This document shows positions 55,226-64,000 of a stretch of DNA of 64,000 nucleotides, piece by piece. Within the stretch, counting starts at the first letter, position 1; every line of letters starts with the position of its first letter. The stretch spans positions 434,001-498,000 of the forward strand of contig JADKEB010000034.1 of NCBI GenBank assembly GCA_016718205.1, given 5' to 3'. The translations under genes were made by a program, and so were the position numbers. Source of the DNA: Saprospiraceae bacterium. GTDB taxonomy: Bacteria > Bacteroidota > Bacteroidia > Chitinophagales > Saprospiraceae. Under the pieces are notes generated by a model. It did no database searches. It saw nothing but the letters and a program-made list of their open reading frames with translations, and had not been told where the DNA came from.

Positions 55226-55810
55226 TACGACGAAACAATTTTAGTATTTTTGATCCATTACAAATGTAAGGTCAGATATCTTATGCCCATAATCCATCAA
55301 TTGTTTTTTTGGATACTTTTGTGCTTTTGCCAACCAATTACTTGCTGGCTTGACTCCACAAGTTGAACTACAACCAAAATTTTTTAATCAACATCACTCT
55401 CTATCATCCACATAAACTCAAAATTAATGTAATTTTGGTCTTCTATTTTTTCATTTTAGATTTTTAGGTTATACATTAAAAGCTCTATGGAACTACCTGA
55501 TAACAAAGTTACCAATAAAAATAAATCCCTGCAATGATTTAAATCATGTTCAATTGCGAAAAAAATAAAGTTAGCATAATTTTTCTGTTTAAATTTTAAA
55601 ATGGGGCTCACTGTATGCCAGTTTTTAAGCACCATTACTCGTCCTGCACCAAAAGCGGGATGGAACAGTAGAAGGTTGGTGACCATATTTTGTCGCTATA
55701 CTAATGAACATCATTTCAAGAGATGACTCAAATCAGTTTATATCACAGCCCAAAACTATTTCTTTGCACTTATATTTTTGATTTTTATCTATTTTTTTAA
55801 AATTTATATT
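55226..55810. other. Spacer without convincing gene upstream of ppdK
   Basis: AT-rich, with stops in all frames except a 76-codon minus-strand frame (55456-55686) that lacks any family likeness. It must contain the ppdK promoter; TATTTTTG at 55773-55780 is a possible -7 box. Confidence 0.4.
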
Positions 55811-58560
55811 ATGTCTTCAGAAAAATATGTTTACAGTTTTGGTGGCGGCCAGGCTGATGGAAACGAATCAATGAAAAATCTGCTGGGTGGCAAAGGTGCC
55901 AATCTGGCTGAGATGGCAGGACATCCCAATTTACTTTTGCCGGTACCTGCTGGCTTTACCGTCACTACAGATGTGTGTACCTATTATTACCAACATGAAA
56001 AAACCTATCCACCTTCTCTTCAGAGTGAAGTAGCTGAAGCTCTGAAAAAAATGGAAAAAATCATGGGCAGAAAATTTGGCGACAAAAAGAATCCTTTACT
56101 GCTTTCAGTAAGATCAGGTGCCAGAAGATCTATGCCTGGTATGATGGATACCGTTCTGAACCTGGGTTTGAATGATGAAACCATAAAAGGACTCATAGAG
56201 CAGACAGGAAATGAAAGATTTGCATATGATGCCTATCGACGGCTCGTCATGATGTATGCAGATGTGGTTATGGAAAAAGCAGCCGGTATAGAGCCCAAGG
56301 GTGGAAAAGGTATTAGGAGAGTCCTGGAAGACATCCTTGAAGATGTAAAACATAAACATGGGTATCAGATTGACACAGAATTGACTGCTGATGATCTGAA
56401 ACATTTGGTTTCGGTTTTTAAGCGCAAAGTGAAAGAAACTTTGGGTCAGGCATTTCCAGAAGACCCTATTGATCAGTTATGGGGTGGAATCGGTGCAGTA
56501 TTTGGTAGTTGGCAAGGAAAAAGAGCAGTGGAATACCGACGTATCGAAAAAATACCTGATGAATGGGGTACAGCTGTCAATGTGCAGGCTATGGTATTTG
56601 GAAATATGGGTAGCAATTGTGCTACCGGAGTTGCCTTTACCAGAAATCCAGGCACAGGTGATGATCATTTTTACGGAGAATTTTTGATCAATGCACAAGG
56701 CGAAGACGTCGTGGCAGGTATCAGGACACCGTCTCCGATAAATGATTTTTCCAAAAATGATCAAAGCAGGGACCTTGATACGCTGGAAGAGTTAATGCCA
56801 AAAATGTATAAGGAACTGGATGGATTTCAGAAAAAACTTGAAAACCATTACAGAGATATGCAGGATATTGAGTTCACCATTGAGAATGGTACACTTTATA
56901 TGCTACAATGTCGCGTAGGAAAGCGCAATGGTATCGCTGCTGTCAAAATGGCTATGGACATGTATAGAGAAAAACTCATCGACAAAAATACGGCTATCAT
57001 GCGTGTGGGACCAAATCAGTTGGTAGAATTGTTACTGCCAAGACTGGATCCGGTATCTGAAAGAAGTATACCGCCGATAGCAAAAGGATTGCCTGCCGGC
57101 CCTGGAGGCGCAAAAGGCCGGGTAGTTTTTGATTCTGAAAAAGCAGTAGAATGGGCCGAGAAAAAATACCTGTGATACTAGTACGTGACGAAACATCTCC
57201 TGAAGATGTAGATGGAATGCACGCGTCCAAGGCTATTCTCACTAGTAAAGGTGGTATGACATCGCATGCCGCATTGGTAGCAAGAGGATGGGGCAAATGC
57301 TGCATCGTGGGATGTAATGAAATAGATTTCAATTCTGAACATACCTTGTTCAGAACCAAAAGTGGAAAAGTCATACACGAAGGTGACTGGATCAGTCTGA
57401 ATGGTACTACGGGATTGGTATTTGAAGGTGCTCTGCCTTTGGTTTCAGTAAATATTGATGAAAACGATTCTTATCGCGAATTGATGAAATTGGTTGACGA
57501 AACCAAAGAAATAGAAGTCAGAGCAAATGTGGAAACACCGGAAGATGCATTGCATGCCATCCATTTTGGTGCAACTGGTATTGGCCTGTTCAGAACCGAG
57601 CACATGTTCTATGGTGATAACAGCGAAGAACCTTTGTTCTTGTTACGAAAAATGATTGTCAGTGATACGGAAGTAGAAAGACGTAAAGCACTTTTAGAAT
57701 TGGCAGTATATGTCAAAAAAGATATCAAAAGGACCATGGAAGTGATGAACGGACATCCTGTCACCATCAGATTGCTTGATCCTCCACTTCATGAATTTGT
57801 ACCTCATGACAAAATTAAAATTGCTGAATTGAGCCATGAACTTGGCATTAAGGTGGCTACATTAAGAAAACGGGTGATTGCTCTTCACGAAAATAATCCT
57901 ATGCTTGGTCACAGAGGCGTAAGATTGGGTGTAAGTTACCCGGAGATCACTGAAATGCAAATCAGAGCTATCTTTGAAGCTGCTGTAGAACTGATTCAAA
58001 ATGGTAAAAAGGCATTTCCTGAAATCATGGTGCCAGTTACCTGTACTGTAAACGAACTGAAAGATCAGAAAAGGATCGTCGAAAGAGTATATGATGAAGT
58101 ATGCCTTAAAAAGGGAGTGGATAAGATTGAGTATGCTTACGGAACCATGATTGAGATACCGAGAGCGGCACTTAAAGCTGACCATATGGCAGAAGAAGCT
58201 GAATTTTTCAGTTTTGGAACCAATGACCTTACTCAAATGAGTTTTGGTTTCAGCCGTGATGATATAGGAGGATTTTTACCAGCTTATCTTGACAAAAAAA
58301 TACTGAGAGATGATCCTTTTGTAACCATAGACCAGCAAGGTGTAGGGGAATTGATCAAAATCGGTATAGAAAGAGGAAGAAAGACCCGACCAAACCTTGA
58401 AGTAGGTATTTGCGGCGAACATGGAGGAGACCCTGAGAGTGTCAAATTCTGCCACAGAATCGGTATGGATTATGTAAGTTGCTCACCATTCAGAGTACCT
58501 ATCGCAAGGCTTGCAGCAGCTCAGGCTGCTGTAGAAACACCAAGGACAGCAAAAGTCTAA
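55811..58560 (+). CDS. ppdK: Pyruvate, phosphate dikinase, split by one frameshift
   Basis: Two frames make one PpdK of about 916 residues, the normal length. Start ATG 55811 (MSSEKYVYSFGGGQADGNES); an ATG at 55778 only adds hydrophobic residues. N-terminal ATP-grasp part: GGKGANLAEM, LLSVRSGARRSMPGMMDTVL, FGNMGSNCATGVAFTRNP. The break is at the A6 run 57161-57166; one more A gives AVEWAEKKIPVILVRDETSP. The second frame carries the swivelling phosphohistidine site GGMTSHAALVARGWGKCCIV and the PEP barrel FSFGTNDLTQMSFGFSRDD with CGEHGGDPESVKFCHRIGM. It interconverts pyruvate + ATP + Pi with PEP + AMP + PPi. Confidence 0.93.
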
Positions 58561-58584
58561 ACGTATTTTTCTGAAATATTTTAC

Positions 58585-58616
58585 ACAGGTGATATCAGTT
58601 TACTGGTATCGCCTGT
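58585..58616 (+). terminator. Terminator of ppdK
   Basis: ACAGGTGATATCAG and CTGGTATCGCCTGT pair over 14 positions with two G-T pairs around a TTTA loop, then a T-run; 24 bases after the stop. Confidence 0.85.
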
Positions 58617-58976
58617 TTTTATGTGTGCTATTTTTATTACCCGATCCTCAGTTAAACAAACTCTTAACAGTTGATTTATCTGCAAGATATACCATTGTGA
58701 AAAATGATTTACAAATCGTTGGATTAGGCAGTAGGGTTTAAAGTAGCAGCTTAATTTTGATATCGAAATATTGTGATACAATCATGATACAAAATATGAA
58801 CTTCTTTTGGTATTCGAAATCTGTCTTTCCTGATTTGGATGAATTATTTGCCTAAAAATGATTGATCAAAAAATAAAAAAAGGATATAATTTCACTTTTA
58901 ACAATTTTTGCTTTTAAAAAGCTGTAAAAATTGTCTAATATTGCATTTTATTTATAACAACATAAAGAAGGTCTTT
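58617..58976. other. Leader/promoter region of the TonB-dependent receptor
   Basis: About 360 AT-rich bases with no gene. TAATATTG near 58936 is one mismatch from the -7 consensus and would give a leader of about 30 bases. An in-frame TTG-type start at 58908 is possible but would put a poor sequence before the signal peptide. Confidence 0.35.
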
Positions 58977-61900
58977 ATGAACAGATTGATAGTGATACTT
59001 GGGTGTCTTTTTTGCTTTTTTGGCAATATGATTGCTCAGACAACCTTAGAAGGAAAAGTCACGGATGCAAAAAATAATGAGTCCATCATATACGGAACTA
59101 TAGCTCTGTATAGGGGTGGAGTATTGATCACAGGTACTGAAACAGATGCAGATGGAAACTACTTCTTATCTGATGTTCAACCGGGCACTTATGATATGGA
59201 GGCAAGCTATGTGGGTTATACTACTCAAAGGCAGACTGGTATCATTATAAAAGCAGGGCGTACCAACAGAGTCAATTTTGTACTTACTGATGATGCCAAT
59301 ATACTTGACCTGGGTATTGAGATCAAAGTGTACAAAATACCACTGATAGAAATAGATAATACAACACAGGGTACCACAGTCACTGCTGAAAAAATCAGGG
59401 CACTACCGACCAAGCAGATAAATGCAATAGCAGCAACATCTGCTGGTCTTTCTTCCCGGGATGGCGGAGACATATCGATAAGAGGTTCACGCTCCAATGA
59501 AACAGTCTATTTTTTGGATGGAGTGAGAGTCACAGGCAACCTGATCCCTCAGTCCGAAATTGAACAATTACAAGTAGTGATAGGAGGTATTGAGGCTAGG
59601 TACGGAGATGTGACAGGCGGCGTTATTTCACTGACATCAAGAGGCCCTTCCAGCACAGTGACTGGATCTCTTGAGATGGAGAAGTCATTTGATGGCTACG
59701 GGTACAACCTATTGAGCGGTAATGTATCTGGGCCGATACTTAAAAATAGTAAAAAACAATCCATTTTAGGGTACCGGTTTTCAGGTCAGTACAGAAGTGT
59801 GGATGAAACCAACCCATCTGCCATTGGTTTTCGACGTGCACCTGAAGACTTGATCAGACAGCTTGAAAAAAATCCAGTATATAGTATCGGAGGTACACAA
59901 TTTCCGTCATTAGAATTAGTAAGAACTGCCGAATTGGGATCAGTGTTCAAGGCGAGACCAAATGAAACAGATAGGGATATAGACCTTACTGGCAGATTGG
60001 ACATAAGGCTGGCAAAAAATATAGATATACAGTTGTCAGGAAACTACAATGACAGCAAAGATAGGTTTACACCTGGATCTTCAGGGGTCAGAGGGTCTGG
60101 TGAAACGTGGAGTTTACTCAACTGGGTAAACAACCCTTATCAGAAGGAAAATACTTTCAGGGGCAATTTTAGATTAACTCATAAAGTGGGCAAACAAAGT
60201 ACTGGCGAAGGAGCTGATAAAGCATCAGGAGCATTCAGAAATGCATCCTATACCGTTACTTTGGGATACCAAAAATCAAAATTGAATAGAGAAGATGTCA
60301 GACATGAAGACAGATTGTTTAATTATGGGTACTTTGGCAGAACAGGCAGATCATGGCAACCTGTCTTTGGTTTTTTTGATCCTTCAGATCCAAGAATTGC
60401 ACAAGGCAATTTTTTTGGACATCTAGGTTTTAGAGAAGACATAGGCGAATTCGCCCTCCATCCTGACATCAATCCCATCCTCGGTTCTTATAATGCTATT
60501 GCAGGTGTCAATGTCAACGGGCTGTTGAACCAGAATATCAATACAGCCTGGAATAATCTTTATGCAAATGTGGGGCAAGTATTTAATTCTTTTCGCAAAG
60601 AAGAAAACGATTTGTACAGTCTTAACCTTACTGCAGGATTTGACCTGTTCCCTGGCGGCTCTGACAAAGGTAGGCACAATATTCAGTTTGGACTCATTTA
60701 TGAGCAGAGCATTAATAGAGATTGGAGAGTTGCACCATTTGACCTTTGGAACCTTGCAGAAATCCAAGCCAACGGACATATCAATGGTGTAGATACGACA
60801 AAAAGACTCAGAGACACAATAGTGAATATCCCTGGCATAGGACTTGATAGAGTGACGATATATCAAACAAATCTCAATATAGAAAGAGACAATAAGTTTT
60901 ATAAAAATGTGCGGGAACTCGTCAAAAAAGGCAATAATGATTATGTCAATGTATGGGACATAGACCCAAGCCAACTCAGATTGGATATGTTTTCTGCTGC
61001 TGAACTGATCAACAGACAAGGTTTGATCAGCTACAGTGGTTATGACTATCTGGGCAATAAACTTGGGGCAGATGTTAAGTTCGAAGATTTTTTCAGTAGT
61101 CGAGATAAAGATAGTATACGCACTTTTGTAGTGGCACCCCAACAGCCTATTTATGGTGCTTTTTTTATCCAGGATAAGTTTTCTTATAAAGACATCATTT
61201 TCAGATTGGGTATGAGGGTAGATTATTTTGATGCCAATACAAAGGTGTTGAGAGACCCGTATGCACTTTATGAAATTGAGTCTGCCAAGGATTATTATGC
61301 CAGAATTGGTCAGGCGAAACCTACTTCAGTGGGAGATGATTATAGTGTATATGTTGCTTCTGATGAATCAGATGCATTAGTAGCATTCAGGCAGGGAGAT
61401 CAATGGTTCAGGCCAAATGGTACTGCTGTATCCGGAGGAAATGTCATCTATCAGGGAGGGCTTGTGTTTCCGTCTTATGTTGGTAAAATTAAAAATACTG
61501 AGAATGCCAGAGTGCTCAATATTCAGGATCCTGATTTTGACCCGAATACATCTTTTGTGGATTACAAACCTCAGTTCAATTTTATGCCGAGACTTGCATT
61601 TTCGTTTCCTATCAGTGATGATGCCGGGTTTTTTGCTCATTATGATGTGCTGTACCAGCGACCTACTTCCAATTCATTTGCATCAGCATTGGACTATTAT
61701 TTTTTTGAAGATATTTCGAGGACCAATCCAGATGGAGCCGCATTGGACAATCCAAATCTAAGACCTATCAGGACAGTGGACTATGAAGTAGGATTCCAGC
61801 AAAAATTATCAGAGTCTATGGCAATGAAGTTTTCTGCTTACTACAAAGAGATGAAGGACCTCATTCAGCAAAGAGTATTGGCAAATGTCGCATCACCATT

Positions 61901-62645
61901 AAACTCCTACAAACTATTTGATAATCTTGATTTTGGAACTGTTAAAGGATTTTCATTTTCTCTGGATCGTCGCCGTACCAACAACCTTGAAATCAATGCT
62001 ACCTATACACTACAGTTTGCAGACGGATCAGGAAGCGACGCCAATTCGTCCAATGGGATCAACAATCGAGGACCAATAAGAAACCTTATACCGCTTTCAT
62101 TTGACGAGAGACACCGGTTTACTGTAGTGGCCGATTACAGATATGGTGCAGGAAAGGCATACAATGGTCCTAAAATCGGAAAAGTAGCTATACTCGAAGA
62201 CTTCGGACTGAGCATGACGATGTTTTTAGTGTCAGGCCAACCATATACGCGCAATACAACCCCACAGGCTTTTAGAGGATCAGGATACGCCGGATCTGTC
62301 AACGGAGCAAGACTTCCATGGAACTTCACCGCAGATCTGAATCTGCAAAAACGTTTTCCGGTTACTATTTCAAAAACGAGCAATAAAAAACTCTTCTTTA
62401 ACGCCTACCTGAGAGTGCAAAATGTATTTAATATCAGAAATGTGATAGACCTGTATAAATATTCAAACGATCCTGATAATGATGGGTTCCTTCAGTCAAG
62501 TTTTGGTCAGGACAGAATCAAAGGAGTGGAAGATACGGGCAGAGATGTTCAGGCTTTTTTGGATGCATATTCCTGGAGATTGCTGGCACCGGGTAATTTT
62601 ACTTTGCCGCGCAGGACATATGTTGGTGTAATAATGGATTTTTAA
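58977..62645 (+). CDS. TonB-dependent receptor with carboxypeptidase-like domain
   Basis: About 1222 residues. ATG 58977 gives a clean signal peptide (MNRLIVILGCLFCFFGNMIA). Residues 22-105 are a carboxypeptidase-regulatory-like domain (TTLEGKVTDAKNNESIIYGT, DADGNYFLSDVQPGTYDMEA). The plug domain follows (ALPTKQINAIAATSAGLSSR, ISIRGSRSNETVYFLDGVRV, IEARYGDVTGGVISLTSRG), then a 22-strand-type barrel ending NFTLPRRTYVGVIMDF, with an aromatic C-terminus. It imports a TonB-dependent substrate, unknown here. No SusD gene follows, so it is not a classic Sus pair; the next gene encodes a large secreted protein, probably its partner. Confidence 0.92.
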   Translation: MNRLIVILGCLFCFFGNMIAQTTLEGKVTDAKNNESIIYGTIALYRGGVLITGTETDADGNYFLSDVQPGTYDMEASYVGYTTQRQTGIIIKAGRTNRVNFVLTDDANILDLGIEIKVYKIPLIEIDNTTQGTTVTAEKIRALPTKQINAIAATSAGLSSRDGGDISIRGSRSNETVYFLDGVRVTGNLIPQSEIEQLQVVIGGIEARYGDVTGGVISLTSRGPSSTVTGSLEMEKSFDGYGYNLLSGNVSGPILKNSKKQSILGYRFSGQYRSVDETNPSAIGFRRAPEDLIRQLEKNPVYSIGGTQFPSLELVRTAELGSVFKARPNETDRDIDLTGRLDIRLAKNIDIQLSGNYNDSKDRFTPGSSGVRGSGETWSLLNWVNNPYQKENTFRGNFRLTHKVGKQSTGEGADKASGAFRNASYTVTLGYQKSKLNREDVRHEDRLFNYGYFGRTGRSWQPVFGFFDPSDPRIAQGNFFGHLGFREDIGEFALHPDINPILGSYNAIAGVNVNGLLNQNINTAWNNLYANVGQVFNSFRKEENDLYSLNLTAGFDLFPGGSDKGRHNIQFGLIYEQSINRDWRVAPFDLWNLAEIQANGHINGVDTTKRLRDTIVNIPGIGLDRVTIYQTNLNIERDNKFYKNVRELVKKGNNDYVNVWDIDPSQLRLDMFSAAELINRQGLISYSGYDYLGNKLGADVKFEDFFSSRDKDSIRTFVVAPQQPIYGAFFIQDKFSYKDIIFRLGMRVDYFDANTKVLRDPYALYEIESAKDYYARIGQAKPTSVGDDYSVYVASDESDALVAFRQGDQWFRPNGTAVSGGNVIYQGGLVFPSYVGKIKNTENARVLNIQDPDFDPNTSFVDYKPQFNFMPRLAFSFPISDDAGFFAHYDVLYQRPTSNSFASALDYYFFEDISRTNPDGAALDNPNLRPIRTVDYEVGFQQKLSESMAMKFSAYYKEMKDLIQQRVLANVASPLNSYKLFDNLDFGTVKGFSFSLDRRRTNNLEINATYTLQFADGSGSDANSSNGINNRGPIRNLIPLSFDERHRFTVVADYRYGAGKAYNGPKIGKVAILEDFGLSMTMFLVSGQPYTRNTTPQAFRGSGYAGSVNGARLPWNFTADLNLQKRFPVTISKTSNKKLFFNAYLRVQNVFNIRNVIDLYKYSNDPDNDGFLQSSFGQDRIKGVEDTGRDVQAFLDAYSWRLLAPGNFTLPRRTYVGVIMDF

Positions 62646-62663
62646 GATTATAAACAGAAAATC

Positions 62664-64000
62664 ATGATTTTAAGATTTTTAATACTTTTTATACTTTTTG
62701 CAGGTATTCAGCATCATATGGATGCGAGAAAACCGGACAATATCGATGCTAATAAAAATACCTCTGAAGTAACGGGATGGCGAGCTGCTTGTGTAAGGCC
62801 AACCAAACAAATAGAAATGCAGGTAAACAATGTCAGAGCCCGTCTGCTTACAGGAGGAGATATATGGTCTGAAGCTCAGTACATAGTACCCAAGCCGGCA
62901 CCTGGCCAATTGCCTGTATCTGCGCTTTTTGCCGGTGGTGTGTGGATAGGAGGAGTAGATCGTGCTGGCAATATCAAGCTTTCAGGTGTCACATACAGAT
63001 CTCAGGGATATGACTTTTTTGCCGGACCTCTGGACATCAACGGGACCACGGAACAAGTCCAGTGCCAGAATTGGGACAGGTTTTTTACAGTGAAAGGAAG
63101 TAGTGTCAGAAACCATTACAATAATATCCTGAAAGCAAAAGAAACAGGTACAAAAATTGTTTGTGATTCCGTGCCTGAAGATGTGCTTTATTGGCCGGGA
63201 CAAGGAAACCCCTACTGGCGTGAAAAATTTAATTTTAATCTTCCTGACCAACCATTAGGAGCATATTGGGATGATGATCAGGATGGTGTTTATGACCCTT
63301 GTAAGGGTGATTTTCCATTGATTGACATCAGAGGGTGCGAACCTGACAATATCTCAGAAGCCAAAGAACTCATACCTGACGAAATGGTATTCTGGATTTA
63401 TAATGACAATGGTGGCCCTCAATCTCTTTCAGGTAATCGATCCATCCAAATGGAAGTGCAGGTACAGTCATTTGCTTACTCTACCAATGATGAGATCAAT
63501 GATATGACTTTCTACAGGTATAAACTGATCAATAAAGCCAATGAAGATCTCGTGGATTGTTATTTTTCTATGTGGATAGACCCGGATCTGGGGTGCTACC
63601 AGGATGATCTCATAGGATGTGATGTATCCCGGTCACTGGCCTACGTATATAATCAGGATGCAGTAGACGGAAGTAACGGAACAGCTTGCGAAGGCACTAA
63701 TACCTATGGTACAGAAATCCCTATACTTGGCATGGACTATTTTAGGGGACCACTTGGACCAAAAGTTTTCAAGAAGGGATCAGACGGCAAACCATTGCTT
63801 GATGCAAATGGGAATAAAATCCTACTGGAACCAAGACCATTTACAGGCGAGCAGGACACGCTTGTGGAGTTGGGCATGACATCATTTACCTATGCTGAAA
63901 ATTGTAGTATAGGATCTCCACCTACAGCAACTTGTGACCCTCAACGTGGACGGGAAGAGGGGTTTTACAATTACATCAGAGGATTATGGGCAGATGGAAC
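62664..64000 (+). CDS. Large secreted protein, N-terminal part
   Basis: An open frame from ATG 62664 to the window edge (445 codons, no stop), 18 bases after the receptor gene. It begins with a signal peptide (MILRFLILFILFAGIQHHM). The body contains VRARLLTGGDIWSEAQYIVP, ALFAGGVWIGGVDRAGNIKL, YWDDDQDGVYDPCKGDFPLI (a calcium-binding-like Asp loop) and MTFYRYKLINKANEDLVDCY, a pattern of large Saprospiraceae surface proteins. Many such proteins end in a type IX sorting tail, which would lie outside the window. Cotranscription with the receptor suggests a surface partner. Function unknown. Confidence 0.75.
   Translation, partial: MILRFLILFILFAGIQHHMDARKPDNIDANKNTSEVTGWRAACVRPTKQIEMQVNNVRARLLTGGDIWSEAQYIVPKPAPGQLPVSALFAGGVWIGGVDRAGNIKLSGVTYRSQGYDFFAGPLDINGTTEQVQCQNWDRFFTVKGSSVRNHYNNILKAKETGTKIVCDSVPEDVLYWPGQGNPYWREKFNFNLPDQPLGAYWDDDQDGVYDPCKGDFPLIDIRGCEPDNISEAKELIPDEMVFWIYNDNGGPQSLSGNRSIQMEVQVQSFAYSTNDEINDMTFYRYKLINKANEDLVDCYFSMWIDPDLGCYQDDLIGCDVSRSLAYVYNQDAVDGSNGTACEGTNTYGTEIPILGMDYFRGPLGPKVFKKGSDGKPLLDANGNKILLEPRPFTGEQDTLVELGMTSFTYAENCSIGSPPTATCDPQRGREEGFYNYIRGLWADG

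Noticed and set aside
55456..55686. Minus-strand frame of 76 codons upstream of ppdK
   Set aside because: No recognisable domain, low-complexity composition, and in a region of eroded sequence; probably chance.
1..64000. CRISPR array, prophage or rRNA
   Set aside because: No regularly spaced direct repeats, no phage structural genes and no rRNA sequence were found on either strand.

Overview
The window is an AT-rich stretch of a Bacteroidota chromosome, most likely from the Saprospiraceae group. The phylum call rests on a TonB-dependent receptor with a carboxypeptidase-like N-terminal domain, a proline-run TonB, many TAnnTTTG-type -7 promoter boxes in place of Shine-Dalgarno-driven starts, DUF5690 and pyruvate phosphate dikinase. 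The family-level placement is inference from the style of the secreted protein at the right edge.

Layout. 1-2.0 kb: a MarR/MFS/nitrilase operon with a candidate MarR operator, divergent from a CpeT-like secreted protein and a small glycine-rich membrane protein. 3.7-14.5 kb: one minus-strand operon of eleven genes (aconitase-type hydratase large and small subunits, HpcH/HpaI aldolase, HapK-like protein, hydantoinase/oxoprolinase A and B, methyltransferase, an unknown protein, an NTF2-like protein, a secreted VOC protein and a secreted DUF1838 protein). It looks like a complete uncharacterised catabolic pathway and is the most novel locus here. 14.5-20 kb: decayed mobile DNA and an RHS/YD-repeat pseudogene interrupted by an ISKra4-like element. 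20.2-33.5 kb: mostly housekeeping and cell-envelope genes (XRE regulator, TonB, PBP1C, SPOR-like protein, RodA, Tgt, LptG/F permease, GT39 glycosyltransferase, PHP protein, IlvA). 33.7-38.7 kb: a tightly packed operon of five poorly known proteins followed upstream by a hydrolase and a lipoprotein. 39-48 kb: tRNA-Asn, LipA, membrane pyrophosphatase, aminotransferase, YhhN, a membrane glycosyltransferase and TfoX. 48-52.6 kb: broken alkD, then two adjacent P-loop ATPases bordered by inverted repeats. 52.6-64 kb: DUF5690 transporter, a dead IS1380-like transposase, ppdK, a TonB-dependent receptor and the start of a large secreted protein.

Two cross-window patterns stand out. First, a MITE-like family (three copies of 54, 228 and 259 bp plus one worn end) has matching GAGTATG...CATACTC ends, and each of the three copies is flanked by TTA direct repeats. 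Second, many genes carry single-base frameshifts in homopolymer runs (hydratase LSU and SSU, aldolase, hydantoinase A, HEAT-like protein, ppdK, transposase, alkD). Because this includes a core enzyme such as ppdK, uncorrected sequencing indels explain many of them better than biological decay. The methyltransferase lesion is different: it is a 7-bp tandem duplication just after the start codon.
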